Source: Hirsutella rhossiliensis
Taxonomy: Eukaryota > Ascomycota > Sordariomycetes > Hypocreales > Ophiocordycipitaceae
DNA: 64,000 nucleotides
Reading direction: 5' to 3'
NCBI RefSeq assembly: GCF_020360975.1
Contig: NW_025408671.1
Location: forward strand, 1,984,001 to 2,048,000
The position numbers were made by a program, and so were the translations under genes. Below the pieces are notes generated by a model. That model made no database searches. It saw only the letters and a program-made list of their open reading frames with translations, and had not been told where the DNA came from. Each line of letters begins with the position of its first letter. Position 1 is the stretch's first letter. Of this stretch, positions 60,990 through 64,000 are shown piece by piece.

Positions 60990-62317
60990 ATCCTATACTT
61001 CTAGCTAAACGATTCGTAAGGTCCGCTATATAGTACGCATTTTAGTTCTATCGCCTTATAGTCCTTATAATAGTGCCTAAAACTCGCGCACTTACTATAT
61101 ATCCGTTGTTTCTTACATAAGTATGCTTTATAGCTAATTTTATAGCAGTTAAAGCACTAAATTAGTCCTATACGTTGCTCGAAGACATTAGTAATCGCCG
61201 ATTCTCCTATAAGGTTAAAGTAGTAGCTATCTAAGAGCCTCTCTATATCGCTTCTCTTAGTAACGTAAACTACTATCGACCCGTATACTTTACCTAACTC
61301 TTTATTGCTTAACTAGAATATCTTACCGATAATAACGTTATTCTCGGTACTAAGTAACTCGATTGCTCCCGATAGGACGTTTCCTTCCGCGTCTAAGACC
61401 GCCGTGCGGTTAGCATTATCGACTTTAATAGGGTATAGCTAGTCCCTTATAATTCGACTTCCCTTAACCGCCGTCTTCTACGCGGCTTCCTTTACACCCT
61501 ATAGTTCGGCTTTATCTCTATATATAATCTTAACCCGCTCGGCGTTCCGCGCGTCTTTTACGACTGCCGCGTATCTCTACGCTTTATAACCGATCTTTGC
61601 CCTTATCTCGCCCTCGATAGCTCGCCTAATCTCTCCCACCTATACTCTGTTCCTATTCCGGTCTTCGACTTATAACGTGTCGACAGTATAGTAAAGCGTG
61701 TCGCTGGTCGACGATAATATCGTACGCGTTAGTAGACTACGTAGGATCGTTAGTTAATCTAACGGTGTTCTTCGAGTTATATCTATATACGAGGTTTAAG
61801 TGCTATCTTAGACCGAGTCCGTTACGGCATTAAACGCTTCGAGCTGCTCTCGGATCTATCTAAGCTCCTCCTTAGTGTTCTAAAGCTCCTCTCGCGAATC
61901 CTTGCTCTTACGACCGAACTCCTCGCGCGATTCCTTAATTTAAAGCTAGAGCCCTTAGATTAGGCTCTCCTAGGCACGGATAGTGTCGCTCTATTCGTAA
62001 ATCGCATCCTCTAATCTCCTAATTTTACTACCTATTCTCCCTAATACCTCTAGCACCCTCTAGAGCATCGCTTTGCCCGTCTCGCTATAACTACGTGCCT
62101 TCTTCTCTTCGACTATACGTTCGATATTAGTTTCCGCTAGTAATATTCGTGTCGCTCTAGTTGCTAGTCGTTTCGATATCCTCGCCGTCGCGTTTTCGAG
62201 CGATCGAAGCGTATCTTAGACCCTTCCGCTTAGCGTCACTGCACGCGTCGACCGCGTTAGCGATGCTAACGGGCTACCCAACCCTACCGCGACCTGGCCT
62301 ACGCTAGACCCCGCCAT
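60990..62317 (-). pseudogene. LINE ORF1 (gag-like)
   Basis: Starts ATG at 62317 (MAGSSVGQVAVGLGSPLASL). It continues through stops that are TAA/TAG as a helical, charged protein (LRSLENATARISKRLATRA; KDSREELQNTKEELRQIREQ, probable coiled coil). It ends with a GKIFWLSNKE-like block near 61310 and remnants of Cys/His knuckles near 61080-61200 (several Cys now Tyr). This is the ORF1 layout of Tad-type fungal LINEs, an RNA-binding protein. Confidence 0.75.
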
Positions 62318-63140
62318 ATTGTACGGGCCAAGCCCACCACGAACGAAAGCTGTGATGAGATTCTTTACTAAATAAAGGAGACCTTAATTCGAGATCTTAA
62401 AAACCGCCCGCGTTTTCCCCCCCCTCCTTATACTCCGTATATGTTCTGCTTAAACAGTTTAAGTGGAAAGCGGAGTCATGCAACCACTTCGTTTATACGA
62501 GCAGGATAGTAGAGCAACTGCCAAGCGAGCAAAACAGAACTAAAGGAGCCTCGATAGGCATGATTCTCTTTATTCTGTTACTAATTAGTTATAATAAGAT
62601 CGGTTATCTCATTTAAGAGTATTTTGCGCGTGCATCGACTGTGAGCAGGGCACGGCCGTCATCATCTGCGGGCTCTACGACCTAGAGCCGAATTCGGGCT
62701 CTGAGCATTGCTCTGAGTATTGAAGTTTCAAACGTACTATGCCTTTAGCTACCCCCGGAGTCGATGATCTGCCGCCGCGCTATCTTTAGTTGCTGCAGCA
62801 CTATAAATCTATAGTTCAGCGGCCCAATCGCATTAGAGGATTATAGTAGAGACCGCTCGATTTAGCTATGTCTGATTGGCCACGCGGATTGCTCTAATAG
62901 TATAAGGCAGCCCGACATTACATACAGCAAGAAAGGATTACATGCTAGATAATAAGAGCCGCGGGCGATGGGCGGGTGCTATACGCAACAAACTTATAAG
63001 GTGCTCGTGTTTTATAGGGAGGGCCTAATAGCCGGTGAGTCATAGGCATCATCCTATCGAAAGGGCTGCAAGCACACTAGGTAACGAGGGGAGGTGTAAC
63101 ATAGGAGATATCAGCGCTGCAGGGTCGACGCTCCCTGCTT

Positions 63141-63157
63141 ACTGCCTAGCAGGCAGT
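63141..63157. repeat. Hairpin ACTGCCT-AGC-AGGCAGT
   Basis: Perfect 7-bp inverted repeat with a 3-base loop. Confidence 0.85.
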
Positions 63158-63168
63158 AGACACTAGGC

Positions 63169-63194
63169 GAGCTGCTGCCTATAGGCAGCAGCTC
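63169..63194. repeat. Perfect 26-bp palindrome
   Basis: GAGCTGCTGCCTA is followed immediately by its exact reverse complement. It shares the CTGCCTA core with the hairpin 12 bp upstream. Confidence 0.92.
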
Positions 63195-63200
63195 TACTTA

Positions 63201-64000
63201 CTCTTATAACTAATATATTTAAGAATAGATTATTCCTACTTATTAGATAGCAATAAGAGTCTTCTAGTCCCTAATCTTTATACTTACTTACTTATCTCCC
63301 GTGCGATAGGAGGCGATATTACTAAGTATAGAAGCTATCTTAAGGACGTGGTGTAAAGCGGGAGCGACCGGTATAGTTCTTAGGGGAACTTAGAAGGGAT
63401 AGACTTCCGAGTTCTTTGCGCTATACTTTACGGAGACCGAAGAGCACATAGACGAGGCGCGTTTTTTAGCACCTATAATAGGCCGGCCGGTTAAAACCCT
63501 AGCTTAGAAACCACCCGTATACCGTACTATAGCAGCTATCTTATAAGCGGAAGTGCGTTCTAGCTACGGTGCTAAGTTTTATAAAACGAGGGCTTAAAGA
63601 ATTAAAAACACCCTCGACTACCGTATAGCGACTTATAGAAGAATAATATCTATTTGCTACTACGTATAGCAACTATCCTAAGAATATAGTGCGAAGCAGG
63701 AACGCGTTCCGGCTGCCGGTATAGTGCCGTAGAAGAAAGACTTCTAAGTCCTTACTACGTATAGCAGCTATCTTAAGAGAAGGTAGTAGTATGGTTTTCG
63801 ATCTAGTTAATCCTAATTAATCGATATTAACGGATTAATTAAATTAACTAGTAAGATTATTAATCTTATTAATCTATATAGTGCTATAACTACTATAGAG
63901 GCGCTACTAGTTTAATAATCTATTTTAGCGGGATAACTAGGTAAAGGAGCGCTATAGTATAGTATTTAAAAGGATACTTAATTAACTACTCTATACTATT
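63201..64000. other. AT-rich region with degenerate dispersed repeats, no gene seen
   Basis: A motif close to TATAGCAGCTATCTTAAG occurs at 63327-63344, 63528-63547, 63665-63682 and 63760-63777. The sequences around the first and third copies are also loosely similar (GGTATAGT followed by AGACTTCnAAGTnCTT). An imperfect inverted repeat spans 63803-63851. Composition resembles RIPed DNA. No protein family is recognisable. Confidence 0.55.

Larger units (their letters stand above)
59722..62340 (-). mobile_element. 5' part of a Tad-like LINE, RT missing, moderately RIPed
   Basis: Minus-strand non-LTR retrotransposon with ORF1 starting at 62317 and ORF2 at 60972. ORF2 is cut at 59722, just where reverse transcriptase would begin, by the end of Copia C. 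Composition lies between the RIPed layers and the un-RIPed ones. Confidence 0.85.
62341..63200. other. Lightly mutated non-coding stretch, no gene seen
   Basis: CA and TG are common here, unlike most of the window. No long open frame exists on either strand. The part next to 62340 is probably LINE 5' leader, including a C-run near 62420-62430. Two hairpins lie near its right end. I recognise no family. Confidence 0.6.

Noticed and set aside
60842..61033. 63-codon plus-strand open frame
   Set aside because: It lies opposite the LINE ORF2 start and ORF1 end, which are well supported on the minus strand.
1..64000. tRNA or rRNA genes
   Set aside because: Only half-tRNA primer-site matches were seen. 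No cloverleaf or rRNA segment was recognised.

Overview
The window is a nested graveyard of transposable elements from what looks like a filamentous ascomycete. No host (cellular) gene is recognisable. Most of the 64 kb is nearly devoid of CpA and TpG dinucleotides and full of TpA, while many CpG sites survive. Former coding frames are interrupted by TAA/TAG exactly where CAA, CAG or TGG codons are expected, and Cys/His codons read as Tyr. This is the classical footprint of repeat-induced point mutation (RIP), a premeiotic process known in ascomycetes. A large block of this kind is typical of an AT-rich isochore or a centromere-like region; that placement is inference.

Elements were delimited by paired LTRs, target-site duplications (TSDs), primer-binding sites (PBS) and polypurine tracts (PPT). 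The family letters are mine. 1-5395: Copia A1 (left end outside the window), inserted in Gypsy D1. 5396-17454: Gypsy D1 (minus), itself split by complete Gypsy E (6008-13808). 17455-29470: Gypsy F1 (minus), split by complete Gypsy D2 (19691-26645). The LTR at 28977-29470 is shared by F1 and a second element, F2, which runs to 52387. F2 contains complete Copia B1 (29692-43337), which contains complete Copia A2 (35851-41903), which contains a solo F LTR (39718-40167): four nested levels. B1 also carries a solo A LTR (42009-42704). Farther right F2 holds the young, un-RIPed Copia H (45768-50932) and a solo B LTR (51539-52015).

52388-54147 is an un-RIPed fragment of family B joined to an inverted RT fragment. 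54148-59721 is Copia C, whose 5' LTR is split by a 743-bp hAT-like element. 59722-62340 is the 5' part of a Tad-like LINE (minus). 62341-64000 is non-coding, first lightly mutated and with hairpins, then AT-rich with degenerate repeats.

The most interesting signal is a degraded antisense reading frame between the chromodomain end of pol and the 3' LTR in three different chromovirus-type Gypsy elements (E, D2, F2), always convergent with pol. In D2 and F2 it has many Tyr codons at positions where RIP permits ancestral Cys or His, and in E and F2 it ends in a probable coiled coil. This could be an extra, poorly described retrotransposon gene. The un-RIPed copies (H and the B fragment) beside RIPed relatives show that insertion continued after the older layers were mutated.
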